Positions 1 to 8,180 of a stretch of 64,000 nt of DNA are shown here, piece by piece. The position numbers were made by a program, and so were the translations under genes. Numbering within the stretch: position 1 is the first letter of the stretch; every line of letters starts with the position of its first letter. Origin of the DNA: Candidatus Cohnella colombiensis (GTDB taxonomy: Bacteria; Bacillota; Bacilli; Paenibacillales; Paenibacillaceae); NCBI GenBank assembly GCA_029203125.1, contig CP119317.1, positions 2,356,001 to 2,420,000 of the forward strand, written 5' to 3'. The notes below the pieces were generated by a model that worked only from the letters and a program-made list of their open reading frames with translations, did no database searches and was not told the DNA's origin.

Positions 1-568
1 GAATTACCGGGTGTCCACCACGTTCACTAAGACCGTCGATCACTTCCTCATTCGCAAGCACAGTGCCTAGTGCAGGACACCAGTTCACTGGAACTTCCGC
101 TACGTAAGCAAGACCTTTTTTATACAATTGAATAAAAATCCATTGTGTCCACTTGTAATAATCCGGATCAGTGGTGCTGAATTCGCGCTCCCAGTCATAG
201 GAGAACCCCAACGACTTAATTTGGCGACGGAAATTATCGATATTTTCAACTGTAATATCTCGCGGATGACGACCTGTCTGTAACGCATATTGCTCCGCAG
301 GCAGTCCGAAAGCATCCCACCCCATTGGGTGAAGCACATTGTAGCCTTTCATTCTCTTATAACGGCTTACAATATCCGTTGCCGTATACCCTTCCGGGTG
401 ACCTACGTGCAAACCCGCTCCTGATGGATACGGAAACATATCTAATGCATAAAATTTCGGCTTACCCGCGTCCTCTGTTGTACGAAATGTATGGTTTTCG
501 TCCCAAAAACGCTGCCATTTTGGTTCAATTTCTAGCGGTTTATAGCCTTGTTGAGTAGGTTGTGACAT
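1..568 (-). CDS. leuS: Leucyl-tRNA synthetase, N-terminal part (cut by left edge)
   Basis: Class I aminoacyl-tRNA synthetase that charges tRNA-Leu in the cytoplasm. About 189 N-terminal residues are visible before the window edge. The start ATG is at 568-566, preceded by a GGGAG site nine bases upstream. The class I HIGH motif appears as HVGH at residues 54-57, following FPYPSG, and the stretch MGWDAFGLPAEQYA, typical of LeuS, follows. A T-box leader with a leucine specifier lies directly upstream, which confirms the identity. No frameshift is visible in the part shown. The catalytic KMSKS loop and the editing domain lie outside the window. Confidence 0.97.
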   Translation of the reverse strand, partial: MSQPTQQGYKPLEIEPKWQRFWDENHTFRTTEDAGKPKFYALDMFPYPSGAGLHVGHPEGYTATDIVSRYKRMKGYNVLHPMGWDAFGLPAEQYALQTGRHPRDITVENIDNFRRQIKSLGFSYDWEREFSTTDPDYYKWTQWIFIQLYKKGLAYVAEVPVNWCPALGTVLANEEVIDGLSERGGHPVI

Positions 569-862
569 CTTCAGTAACTCCCTTCAAATATAAAAAAACC
601 TCCAGTCTCTAGCGACATCGCTAGGGACGAGAGGATTTATTCCCGTGGTACCACCCTAGTTGACAGCTGCCTGCTTGGCATACTGCCCACTCGTCCTCTT
701 AACGCGAGGTCACGTCCGACTTAGCGAACCCGAAAGGTTCGTTCAGTTCAGAAGCTCCAAGGCGAGTTCATCTTCCACGTTAATCGGCTTTCACCTTGCA
801 CCGATTCTCTGCATAACGTGCGACAGATTACTACTCCTTATCAAAGCTCAAGTATGCCATGA
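569..862 (-). ncRNA. T-box leader of leuS
   Basis: tRNA-sensing leader on the minus strand. The conserved T-box core AGGGTGGTACCACGG lies at about 643-657. It is followed by a terminator whose stem begins CTCTCGTCCCTAGCGA and ends in a T run (about 588-635). Upstream, the context GAACTCGCC offers CTC, a leucine codon, as specifier (around position 763). Uncharged tRNA-Leu would stabilise the antiterminator and allow leuS transcription. The specifier is read by eye and not from a folded model. Confidence 0.93.
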
Positions 863-891
863 TTATAGCCAAACATATCGAACACTGTCAA
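862..891 (-). promoter_or_regulatory. Sigma-A promoter of leuS
   Basis: TTGACA (minus strand, 891-886) and TATAAT (867-862) are separated by 18 bases, a consensus vegetative promoter placed just before the T-box leader. Confidence 0.85.
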
Positions 892-911
892 GCGAATGAC
901 CCGTCACTCCG

Positions 912-1535
912 CTATTTCGGACCTATCCCATCCCAGAATAGAGCAACGATAGTCTGTGCGAGTTCATCGCTCGCAAATTCATTTACGGTTTCATTTTGAC
1001 GATTTCCTACCATAAGTAAAGAAGCAAATACATGAGACAATAACATGGGATTGCCCTTAGCAATATGCCCCTCTCTCATCGCGCTTTCAAAAGCTTGAGC
1101 AAGCACATCATGTATCCTATGCTCTGCTTTACGAATTTCATCCTGCTGTTCCAGTTCTAGAAAAGGAATCGCTTCACTCATCATCGACTCAAAATCTACA
1201 TGTGTTCGCGCTAGCTTATTTACTGCAATTCGCTCTAACTTCGTTCGAATATCTGTGTCCTGATTAATAATTTGATTCGTATAAAAACAAATTCGGTTCA
1301 TCATTTCTGTTACAGATGTCGTAAATAAGGAAGCTTTATTATTAAAATAATAATATACCGATGCTTTAGTGACACCCGATTTTTCTGCAATCATATTAAT
1401 TGACACCGGTTCATAACCAAGTTCCATAAAAAGAACAGATGCCGTATTTAGGATCGTTGCCCGCATGGAGAGATCCCCTTCCCCAGCTTTGGGTCTACCT
1501 GGGGGACGCTTCATGTTCGTCCCTGACGACTTCAT
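912..1535 (-). CDS. TetR/AcrR family transcriptional regulator
   Basis: A 207-residue one-domain-plus-ligand-domain repressor. The N-terminal helix-turn-helix spans about residues 45-65 (VSINMIAEKSGVTKASVYYY), the standard TetR recognition region; the rest is the variable ligand-binding and dimer domain. An upstream in-frame start at 1571 exists. The ATG at 1535 is preferred because AGGAGG sits nine bases before it. It is divergent from the MMPL exporter, with one promoter-operator region between them, so it most likely represses that exporter and itself. The inducer cannot be told from the sequence. Confidence 0.9.
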   Translation of the reverse strand: MKSSGTNMKRPPGRPKAGEGDLSMRATILNTASVLFMELGYEPVSINMIAEKSGVTKASVYYYFNNKASLFTTSVTEMMNRICFYTNQIINQDTDIRTKLERIAVNKLARTHVDFESMMSEAIPFLELEQQDEIRKAEHRIHDVLAQAFESAMREGHIAKGNPMLLSHVFASLLMVGNRQNETVNEFASDELAQTIVALFWDGIGPK

Positions 1536-1565
1536 CCATACTTCCCTCCTTTTTATAGATTCTAG

Positions 1566-1609
1566 TTGCATAATTAACCTTCCGGTATATATAATTATAT
1601 TAGGTTAAA
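1566..1609 (+). promoter_or_regulatory. Promoter of MMPL gene with overlapping TetR-type operator
   Basis: TTGCAT (1566-1571), 18 bases, then TATAAT (1590-1595). Inverted half-sites TTAACCT (1574-1580) and AGGTTAA (1602-1608) straddle the -10 box. A dimeric TetR protein bound here would block RNA polymerase. The operator assignment is inference from position and symmetry. Confidence 0.55.
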
Positions 1610-1668
1610 TAAATTATAGCTCATATTTGCACATTTTTCATCGAAAATTGTTCTAGGAGGAACGGTTG

Positions 1669-3891
1669 ATGCAACAAAAGGATAGCTTTTTAGGAAAATG
1701 GGTGGCCGGAAGCCGCAGTAAATGGATTACACTGATCGTCTGGATATTGGCAGCAGGCTTATTCAGTGCTTTACTGCCGTCAGTCAATAAGGAGGAAATC
1801 AATAACTCTCCGAACTTAAGTCATTCCAAACCTTCTGTTGTTGCGTCATCAATCGCTGAAAGGGAATTTCCGAGTGGAGCTGACATTCCCGCATTATTCG
1901 TTTGGCACAGAGGTGAGGGTTTAACCGAGACAGATATTCAAGGCATTCAGCAGTGGACCGCGACTCTCACGGAAAAGCTTGTAAGCTATCAAACATCAGT
2001 GCCTCCGCTTTTTCAACTTCCGCTCCCTGCGCTCCAAGCTGAACTTTCAGAGGATGGCAGTACGATCGTTGTTCCCGTTTTCTTCGATAGTAATCTTGAA
2101 ACTGACCAGCTAAAAGAAGGTGTAGAAGCGATTAAAGAGATGACGAAGGATCAATTCGGTACAGATCCCTACACTGTCTCTATTGAAGCAAAAGATGAAT
2201 TGAGCATCCGTGTAACCGGTCCTGTCGGTGTCTCCATCGATGCAACAGGTTTATTCAAAAATGCAGATGTCTCATTATTACTTGCGACGGTTTCACTCGT
2301 ATTGATTCTGTTATTGCTCATCTATCGTTCACCGATCTTGGCATTCATCCCGCTTATCGCAGTCGGATTCGCTTACGGTGTTATCGGACCGATTCTAGGC
2401 TGGATGGCGCATGAAGGCTGGATCGTCGTTGATTCCCAAGCGATCTCTATAATGACAGTGCTGTTATTCGGAGCCGGTACGGACTATTGTCTCTTCCTGA
2501 TCGCACGCTTCCGTCAGCTTCTCAAAGTTGAAGCCAACAAAGGAAAAGCACTCTATTCTGCAATCACAGGAGCTTCTGGTGCAATTGCAATGAGTGCATT
2601 AACCGTCGTACTCGCATTATTGGCACTGTTATTTGCGAAATATGGCGTATATCACCGCTTTGCAGCACCTTTTAGCATTGCCATTCTTATCATGGGAATT
2701 GCAAGTCTTACACTCGTCCCTGCATTGCTTGCGATATTCGGTCGCGCATCATTTTTCCCATTCATTCCTCGTACGGAAGAGATGCGTGCACAACGTGCGA
2801 AGCGTAAAGGTAAAACCAACCCATTGAAGCCAGAAAAAGCACCACGCAATTGGTTCGGTCGTTCTGTCGTTAGCAAGCCATGGACAATCCTTCTCGTATG
2901 TACGATTGTATTAGGTGGTTTCGCAGCTTTTACATCGCAAATCAAGTTTACGTATGATATTCTATCCTCTTTCCCTCAGGAAATGGAATCCAGAGAAGGC
3001 TTTACGTTGATCGAACAGCAATTCACACCAGGTGAACTTGCTCCGGTCAAAGTGATGATCGATACAGAAGGAAAACATATTGCACTCGACCAAGCTCTAT
3101 CTGCACTATCATTCGTCGCGAATGTATCCGAACCAAAGAATGGGACTGTTAATGCCAACATCGTCGCTTATGACGTTGAATTCAACATAAATCCTTATTC
3201 CTTAGAAGCAATGAACCATATTCCGGATCTTACAGTTGCCACTGAGCAAGCACTTTCCAGTGCAGGAGTGTCTCCAACTGCTGATCATGTATGGATAGGC
3301 GGTCAGACTGCAACACAATACGATACAAAAGAAACCAGTGATCAAGATACGTTGCTCATTATCCCCATTATCATTGGGTTAATCTCACTGCTTTTGCTCG
3401 CATACCTTCGTTCTATTGTCGCAACGGTCTATCTTGTCTTAACGGTTATTCTTTCCTATTTCTCTGCGCTCGGATTAGGTTGGATCATCCTCCATTATGG
3501 GTTGGGAGCAGATGCGATTCAAGGAACGATTCCACTGTATGCGTTCGTGTTCCTTGTCGCTTTAGGTGAAGACTATAACATCTTTATGATTTCGAGTATT
3601 TGGCAAAAGAGAAAGCAAATGCCCCTTAAGCAAGCGATAAAGGAAGGGGTAGGAGAGACAGGTTCCGTGATCACTTCAGCGGGTCTCATCCTCGCTGGAA
3701 CGTTCGCTGTACTTGCAACACTTCCGATCCAAGTGCTCGTACAGTTTGGAACGATTACCGCTATCGGCGTATTGCTTGATACGTTCGTCGTAAGACCGTT
3801 CCTTGTTCCTTCTATTACGTTATTGCTTGGCAAGTGGGCTTTCTGGCCAAGCAAGCATGAGGAAGTTAAAAATTCAACAGCTGTAAAATAA
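1669..3891 (+). CDS. MMPL family (RND-type) membrane transporter
   Basis: A 740-residue inner-membrane exporter of the MMPL/YdfJ class, which moves lipids or hydrophobic drugs using the proton gradient. The fold is two repeats, each made of a first membrane helix (about 18-36 and 405-425), a large extracytoplasmic loop, and a block of five helices (about 195-355 and 560-725). The family motif FGAGTDYCLFLIARFRQ is at about 267 and its partner GEDYNIFMISSIW at about 633. The ATG at 1669 follows AGGAGG by eight bases; a TTG lies one codon earlier. It is controlled from the divergent TetR region and ends in a strong hairpin. The substrate is unknown. Confidence 0.93.
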   Translation: MQQKDSFLGKWVAGSRSKWITLIVWILAAGLFSALLPSVNKEEINNSPNLSHSKPSVVASSIAEREFPSGADIPALFVWHRGEGLTETDIQGIQQWTATLTEKLVSYQTSVPPLFQLPLPALQAELSEDGSTIVVPVFFDSNLETDQLKEGVEAIKEMTKDQFGTDPYTVSIEAKDELSIRVTGPVGVSIDATGLFKNADVSLLLATVSLVLILLLLIYRSPILAFIPLIAVGFAYGVIGPILGWMAHEGWIVVDSQAISIMTVLLFGAGTDYCLFLIARFRQLLKVEANKGKALYSAITGASGAIAMSALTVVLALLALLFAKYGVYHRFAAPFSIAILIMGIASLTLVPALLAIFGRASFFPFIPRTEEMRAQRAKRKGKTNPLKPEKAPRNWFGRSVVSKPWTILLVCTIVLGGFAAFTSQIKFTYDILSSFPQEMESREGFTLIEQQFTPGELAPVKVMIDTEGKHIALDQALSALSFVANVSEPKNGTVNANIVAYDVEFNINPYSLEAMNHIPDLTVATEQALSSAGVSPTADHVWIGGQTATQYDTKETSDQDTLLIIPIIIGLISLLLLAYLRSIVATVYLVLTVILSYFSALGLGWIILHYGLGADAIQGTIPLYAFVFLVALGEDYNIFMISSIWQKRKQMPLKQAIKEGVGETGSVITSAGLILAGTFAVLATLPIQVLVQFGTITAIGVLLDTFVVRPFLVPSITLLLGKWAFWPSKHEEVKNSTAVK

Positions 3892-3906
3892 ACACTAATC
3901 AGAAGC

Positions 3907-3948
3907 AAAAACGCCTTTAGCGTCTATTAAATGCTAAAGGCGTTTTTG
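3907..3948 (+). terminator. Rho-independent terminator after MMPL gene
   Basis: AAAACGCCTTTAGC and GCTAAAGGCGTTTT form a 14-bp stem with an 11-base loop and T-rich 3' end. The A-rich 5' arm makes it usable in both directions. The motif GCAAAAACGCCTT at its start recurs in the repeats of the next gap. Confidence 0.9.
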
Positions 3949-4092
3949 TTGAAACATTCATAAAGGCATAACATTCTTTATACTGAGTAAAGAATTCTGC
4001 AAAAATGCAGCATTATTTAGGGAAATCTGATCATTCGCAGAATTATTCTAAAATAAGCGTCACTTCTTCAGTAACACAATCTACACATACCC

Positions 4093-4150
4093 AAGCAAAA
4101 ACGCCTTCTTCGCCTTTGGACGCTGAAGATGCTTTGCGGAGACATTCAGA
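4093..4150 (+). repeat. Dispersed ~60-bp repeat, copy 1
   Basis: Begins GCAAAAACGCCTTC, continues GGACGCTGAAGATGCTTTGC and ends GGAGACATTCAG. It is nearly identical to 4459-4520 and to the inverted copy at 54957-55015. No coding signal. Confidence 0.8.
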
Positions 4151-4218
4151 ATAGGATAGAGAAAAATAGCCAGGGACGATGATTCTCATCCAATAATTCC
4201 CTATGCAAGAAAAACGCC

Positions 4219-4338
4219 TTCGGCGTCGTTTTGCACATTTTTGGAGCTTAGCGGACATCAGAGACCTTATTTACTTCATTTTGCACTTTTTTGGTGCTTT
4301 GCGGACATCAGAGACCTTATTTGCAACAAATGATGTGA
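4219..4338 (+). repeat. Tandem duplication of a ~60-bp unit
   Basis: The block GCGGACATCAGAGACCTTAT occurs at 4251-4270 and again at 4311-4330, exactly 60 bases apart, each preceded by a TTTTGCAC-TTTTTGG segment. A degenerate inverted copy (AATAGCGTCTCTCATGTCCG) lies near 4409-4430. No gene or start signal fits. Confidence 0.8.
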
Positions 4339-4458
4339 TTTCGGTGCTCAAACACACATATAAGGGCTGTGGTGTCCGCTCATTACTCGCAACCCCACTA
4401 AATTCAAAAATAGCGTCTCTCATGTCCGATAACATCGGATCATCAGATGATACGACAC

Positions 4459-4520
4459 AAGCAAAAACGCCTTCGGTTTCCTTGGACGCTGAAGAAGCTT
4501 TGCGGAGACATTCAGATAAG
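4459..4520 (+). repeat. Dispersed ~60-bp repeat, copy 2
   Basis: GCAAAAACGCCTTCGG followed by TTGGACGCTGAAGAAGCTTT and GCGGAGACATTCAGATAAGT. It is the best match to the inverted copy at 54957-55015. Confidence 0.8.
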
Positions 4521-4550
4521 TAATGAGAATTATATACTTTCTTATCTGTT

Positions 4551-4593
4551 AAAAAAGACGATTCTCTAGCTCACCTAGGGAATCGTCTTTTTT
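4551..4593 (-). terminator. Terminator of the yqeG-yqeM operon
   Basis: AAAAAAGACGATTC...GAATCGTCTTTTTT forms a long stem around the loop segment TCTAGCTCACCTAGG. It overlaps the yqeM stop codon and is probably bidirectional. Confidence 0.9.
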
Positions 4594-5377
4594 ATGGCTT
4601 CCGTACAATATAGAATAATCGCTCAGACTGTTCGGTTGGAGCATCCAAAGTAAAATCCGCACAGCGTTGTAAAATCTCAAAGCCTACAGCTTCAAGCTGC
4701 TCTACGATCCATTCTGGATCATAAGCGCGCTGAGAATGCGACTCCTCAAACCTGCGATATACACCATCGCCACCAGCAGTTGCTGCCTCATCACGTACAA
4801 AAAACGTAAGTTCGTGATCAATGATTTGCTTACCCGGATCGTAATCACACGTCCATAAGTAGGCTACATCCTTTTCGTCATAGACGAAGGGTTGATCATC
4901 AGCATAACGCTCTAGCGTCTTTGGGGCATGCATATCGAATAGAAATAATCCGCCTGAGGCAAGCGCTGCATACGTTTGGCGAAATGCTGCTGTAATATCC
5001 TTCGCTTCAGTTAAGTAGTTCAGGCAATCACAGAAGCTAATGATCGCATCCGCGGGGTTCGGCAGCTCCCAATCTCGCATATCCTGCTGTAGCCAACGAA
5101 TGGTACCCGGCTCATCTCTCCCGCCTAGAGCTGGAGGTTCATCCCACTTGCTTCTTGCAATCGAGAGCATCTCTGCTGAAAGATCAATGCCGATGACAGC
5201 AAACCCTGATCGCGCAAGCGGAATTGCAATATTGCCTGTTCCACATCCGAGATCGACAACCGTTTTCGGCATCCCATACTTTTGCCAACAACGTCTAGCG
5301 AATATTAACCATTCCGCATAAGGCATCTCTTCCATTAACCGATCATATACAGATGCGAATTGTCGGTAAACACTCAT
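4592..5377 (-). CDS. yqeM: Class I SAM-dependent methyltransferase (YqeM-like)
   Basis: A 261-residue cytoplasmic methyltransferase. The SAM-binding motif I reads VDLGCGTGNIAIPLA (residues 41-55) with the acidic ribose contact D65 in VIGIDLS; a later DxxxLxxYL-like segment (SFCDCLNYL) fits the yqeM family. It is the last gene of the conserved yqe string, downstream of rsfS and cvfB, as B. subtilis yqeM is. AGGGAGA precedes the ATG. The substrate of YqeM is not established, so the symbol rests on synteny and fold. Confidence 0.88.
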   Translation of the reverse strand: MSVYRQFASVYDRLMEEMPYAEWLIFARRCWQKYGMPKTVVDLGCGTGNIAIPLARSGFAVIGIDLSAEMLSIARSKWDEPPALGGRDEPGTIRWLQQDMRDWELPNPADAIISFCDCLNYLTEAKDITAAFRQTYAALASGGLFLFDMHAPKTLERYADDQPFVYDEKDVAYLWTCDYDPGKQIIDHELTFFVRDEAATAGGDGVYRRFEESHSQRAYDPEWIVEQLEAVGFEILQRCADFTLDAPTEQSERLFYIVRKP

Positions 5378-5409
5378 AGCGTTCTCCCTGTCTAAGCTGT
5401 AATGTGGAA

Positions 5410-6333
5410 TTAAACATCAGACTGAGGTTTATCGTCCTCAGTATCGCCAACGAATCGAGTCCAGTTGCCCTCTTGGGTCACAATCCCATCTTTCATAAGC
5501 TTGCCAAGTGCGCGCTTGAAAGCAGATTTACTTAGACCGAAGCGACGCTTGATATCCTCTGCGCTAGTCTGATCCGAGTAAGGCATCGATTTTCCAGGTC
5601 GCTCCTTAATGAAGGCTAATAGCATATCCGCATCGTCAAATCGTCCAGTTTCTTTTGCAGCTCGTATACTTAAATTGACTCTACCATCCTCGCGGACCTG
5701 TGTAACACGAGCATTAAATTTTTGACCGACTCGTAGCGGATGAATCATCAAGGATTGATGAATATAACCTAATGCGCCATATCCAATCACACCCCCGTCG
5801 ACGAGCGTAAATACGCCATCGCGGAACACATCTGTGACCCAGCCTTCTTTCCACTCATTGTTCCAAGTCGAAGGTGCGCGAATAATAACAGATTCGAAGT
5901 CATCAATCTTTGCTAACCGCGCAAGCATCCGACCTTCCTTATCATGCTTCATCACAACGTGTAGCTCGTCGCCTTTCTGAGGCCACACTTCCCTGCGTTC
6001 CACTGGGAATTGCTTGAGCGGGAGCAACAATTGCCGTCCAATACCGATCTCCAAAAAATAGCCAAATCTAGGGTGGAAATCTGCAACTGTTAATCGCGCC
6101 ATCTCACCTAAGACGAGTAGTGGTTTGCGTAGCGTTGCAGTAATACGTTCTTTGTCATCATGGAAAATAAACACCTCGATCTCGTCACCGACGCTAGGTG
6201 TTGCTCCATTACTCTCACCGTATGGAAGAAGAACTTCTGGTCCGTCTTCTGCACCAAATCCTAAAAACCATCCATTAGGTGATACTTCACGACGCACCCG
6301 CAGCTTCGTCATCGTTCCGGCGATTAAGTTCAT
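5410..6333 (-). CDS. cvfB: CvfB-type S1 RNA-binding protein
   Basis: A 307-residue protein of the conserved virulence factor B / YitL family. Three consecutive S1-like beta-barrel segments occupy about residues 5-225, with the clearest in GVIGYGALGYIHQSLM followed by VTQVREDGRVNLSIR. A winged-helix segment closes the protein (about 240-300, GLSKSAFKRALGKLMKDGIV). The start ATG overlaps the rsfS stop (ATGA), which indicates translational coupling. In Staphylococcus CvfB binds RNA and affects virulence gene expression; here it rides in a ribosome-assembly operon. Confidence 0.9.
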   Translation of the reverse strand: MNLIAGTMTKLRVRREVSPNGWFLGFGAEDGPEVLLPYGESNGATPSVGDEIEVFIFHDDKERITATLRKPLLVLGEMARLTVADFHPRFGYFLEIGIGRQLLLPLKQFPVERREVWPQKGDELHVVMKHDKEGRMLARLAKIDDFESVIIRAPSTWNNEWKEGWVTDVFRDGVFTLVDGGVIGYGALGYIHQSLMIHPLRVGQKFNARVTQVREDGRVNLSIRAAKETGRFDDADMLLAFIKERPGKSMPYSDQTSAEDIKRRFGLSKSAFKRALGKLMKDGIVTQEGNWTRFVGDTEDDKPQSDV

Positions 6334-6674
6334 CCGAGTTCAACTGCCTTCGCGTCTGACCAGAGGCGCTCTAAATGGTAATACTCCCGCTCATCACGAT
6401 GGAATACATGCGCTACAACATCGCCCATATCAATCAGCACCCAGCGAGCAGTATCCATACCTTCTAAGCGCACACGTGCACCTTGCTCTTCTGCACGCTT
6501 ACGAATTTCTGTTGCGATAGACTGCACTTGAACATCGGAATTACCGTGACAAATGACAAAATAATCCGCGATTAACGAAATTCCTTGTAAATTTAATGCG
6601 ACAAGCTCCACTGCTTTCTTTTCTTCTGCTCCATTAACGACTGCTTTCAAGAGCGCATCTACTTTTGCTGTCAT
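6330..6674 (-). CDS. rsfS: Ribosomal silencing factor RsfS
   Basis: A 114-residue protein that binds ribosomal protein L14 (uL14) and blocks subunit joining when nutrients are short. The family core DYFVICHGNSDVQVQS (about 37-52) and the end motif HVFHRDEREYYHLERLW are both present. The frame continues upstream to a GTG overlapping the yqeK stop. The ATG at 6674 is preferred because GGAGG stands eight bases before it and the resulting length matches the family. It is downstream of yqeK and coupled to cvfB. Confidence 0.95.
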   Translation of the reverse strand: MTAKVDALLKAVVNGAEEKKAVELVALNLQGISLIADYFVICHGNSDVQVQSIATEIRKRAEEQGARVRLEGMDTARWVLIDMGDVVAHVFHRDEREYYHLERLWSDAKAVELG

Positions 6675-6706
6675 CCACTCATCCTCCATATTATCTATTG
6701 CTATTT

Positions 6707-7273
6707 TCACGATTTGATCTGCCTAATTAAATCATTGCGGGAAAGTACAGTAAGCGGGAAGATGAGCTTCCCTTTCTCTACAAGCAGCTCAATTGTCCCA
6801 TCATAACCTGCGACAAGCGCTTGCTCCAGACTTACCTCTGCAAGCTTTCGAAGCTTATTCACCCCTGGATAATCGCGTCCAGGCTCAATATAGTCAGCCA
6901 AGCAGACAATCTTATCAAGCATCGTCATCTGTACACGACCAGATGTATGATATCGAATCGCATCTAGCACTTCTTCATCGTCGATGCCATGCTCGTTTTG
7001 CACGGCCCAAGCCCCAACGTGTGCATGCCATAACTCTTTATCATAAACTAGGAGCTCCGGTGGAAGCTCCTGTTCACGGATAATCTGTTCCATTCTACCG
7101 ATCTCCCACGCTTTCGCATAATCATGCAACAGCGCGGCTAGCTCGGCCTTCTGAACATCTCCACCATACCGCTTAGCAAGCTCAATCGCACTTTCTACTA
7201 CTCCGAGCGTATGCTTCCAGCGTTTTTCGGGCATCTGAGAACGTGTGGCTTCTCTTAGCTTCTCAAGTTCCAT
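6707..7273 (-). CDS. yqeK: HD-domain Ap4A hydrolase YqeK
   Basis: A 188-residue metal-dependent HD phosphohydrolase. The family hydrolyses diadenosine tetraphosphate symmetrically to two ADP. Metal ligands are visible as H21, the pair H50-D51 in ALLHDYAKAW, later histidines in HAHVGAW and RYHTSG, and an aspartate in CLADYIEPG. The first ATG (7282) touches the GGGGG site, so the second ATG (7273) is the better start. It overlaps the nadD 3' end. It sits between nadD and rsfS as in other Bacillales. Confidence 0.93.
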   Translation of the reverse strand: MELEKLREATRSQMPEKRWKHTLGVVESAIELAKRYGGDVQKAELAALLHDYAKAWEIGRMEQIIREQELPPELLVYDKELWHAHVGAWAVQNEHGIDDEEVLDAIRYHTSGRVQMTMLDKIVCLADYIEPGRDYPGVNKLRKLAEVSLEQALVAGYDGTIELLVEKGKLIFPLTVLSRNDLIRQIKS

Positions 7274-7850
7274 AAATGTCATTCCCCCGAATAAATGCTA
7301 ACACAGCGTTAGGTACCATGTAGCGTACAGACTTTCCTTCCCTCACTCTATGGCGAATATCAGTAGATGATATCCCTAGAGGTGGCATCTGTGCACGCAC
7401 TAGTTTTTTTATTATCGAGCTAGGCAACTCAGATTCATCAATCGGCTGATCAGGTCGTTCCAGTCCGATGAACGATACACGCTCCACAAGCTCATCGATT
7501 TTACGCCAATTCGGTAAATCATTAACCATATCCGAGCCAACGATCCAATAGAACTGCGTATGGGGATGACGCTCCTGAAGTTCATTTATCGTATCGATCG
7601 TGTAGGATGTTCCCTCACGCTCAAGTTCGACAAGCTCTAGTCGAAAGGCTTCATTATCTCCGATTGCTGCTTCGATCATCTGACAGCGTGCACGAGCATC
7701 TGCTCCCGGCCCTGGCTTATGAGGTGGAATCGCAGTTGGTATGAACCAAATCTCTTCTAAATTCGCCGTTTCCCTTGCCGATTCAGCCGCGAGCAAGTGA
7801 CCGAGGTGAATTGGATCGAAGGTTCCCCCAAACAAGCCGATTTTTCTCAT
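7263..7850 (-). CDS. nadD: Nicotinate-nucleotide adenylyltransferase
   Basis: A 195-residue enzyme that adenylates nicotinate mononucleotide in NAD synthesis. The nucleotidyltransferase motif GGTFDPIHLGH lies at residues 8-18 and the ISSTDIRHRV motif near the C-terminus, both diagnostic. The open frame extends 24 codons further upstream. The ATG at 7850 is chosen because AAGGA lies nine bases before it and the family begins MRKIGLFGG. It overlaps yhbY neither in frame nor in sequence and is part of the yqe operon. Confidence 0.96.
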   Translation of the reverse strand: MRKIGLFGGTFDPIHLGHLLAAESARETANLEEIWFIPTAIPPHKPGPGADARARCQMIEAAIGDNEAFRLELVELEREGTSYTIDTINELQERHPHTQFYWIVGSDMVNDLPNWRKIDELVERVSFIGLERPDQPIDESELPSSIIKKLVRAQMPPLGISSTDIRHRVREGKSVRYMVPNAVLAFIRGNDIYGT

Positions 7851-7866
7851 AAACTCACGTCCTTCG

Positions 7867-8163
7867 TCATTTACGAGGAAGCACAATCTGCTTATTATCG
7901 CGCGATTCTTTGTAGAGCACAATCGTCTTTCCGATCACTTGAACGAGCTCAGCGCCTGCGCGCTCTGCCAGCTCCGCTCCGATCTCACGAGGATCATCCA
8001 GACAATTGTTCAGCACAGACACCTTCATCAATTCTCTCACTTCAATGGCTTCCTCAATATGACGAATAAGGTGGTCATTCGTACTTCCTTTGCCTACTTG
8101 AAAGATGGGTTTCAAATGATGGGCTTGTGCTCGTAAATAACGTTTCTGTTTCCCTGTTAACAT
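7867..8163 (-). CDS. yhbY: CRM/YhbY-type RNA-binding ribosome assembly protein
   Basis: A 98-residue CRM-domain protein that associates with pre-50S particles. It has the family start LTGKQKRYLRAQAHHLKPIFQ, the GKGSTN loop (the usual G-K-G-G/S-T signature) and the LVQVIGKTIVLYKES end. AGGA lies about nine bases before the ATG. Position between aroE and nadD matches yqeI of B. subtilis. Confidence 0.95.
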   Translation of the reverse strand: MLTGKQKRYLRAQAHHLKPIFQVGKGSTNDHLIRHIEEAIEVRELMKVSVLNNCLDDPREIGAELAERAGAELVQVIGKTIVLYKESRDNKQIVLPRK

Positions 8164-8180
8164 TACTGAGTTCCTGCTTT

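Larger units (their letters stand above)
3949..4550. other. Gene-free gap filled with repeats
   Basis: About 600 bases between the convergent MMPL and yqeM genes. It holds two copies of the dispersed 60-bp repeat, the 60-bp tandem duplication with an inverted third copy, and a small GCC-TTCG-GGC hairpin near 4209-4232. Short ORFs here run through the repeats and lack ribosome binding sites, so none is annotated. Confidence 0.75.

Noticed and set aside
660..899. 79-codon frame over the leuS leader
   Set aside because: It is the reverse of the T-box RNA and promoter.
4203..4523. 106-codon frame in the repeat gap
   Set aside because: It runs through the tandem and dispersed repeats, has no ribosome site, and its sequence is dictated by the repeats.
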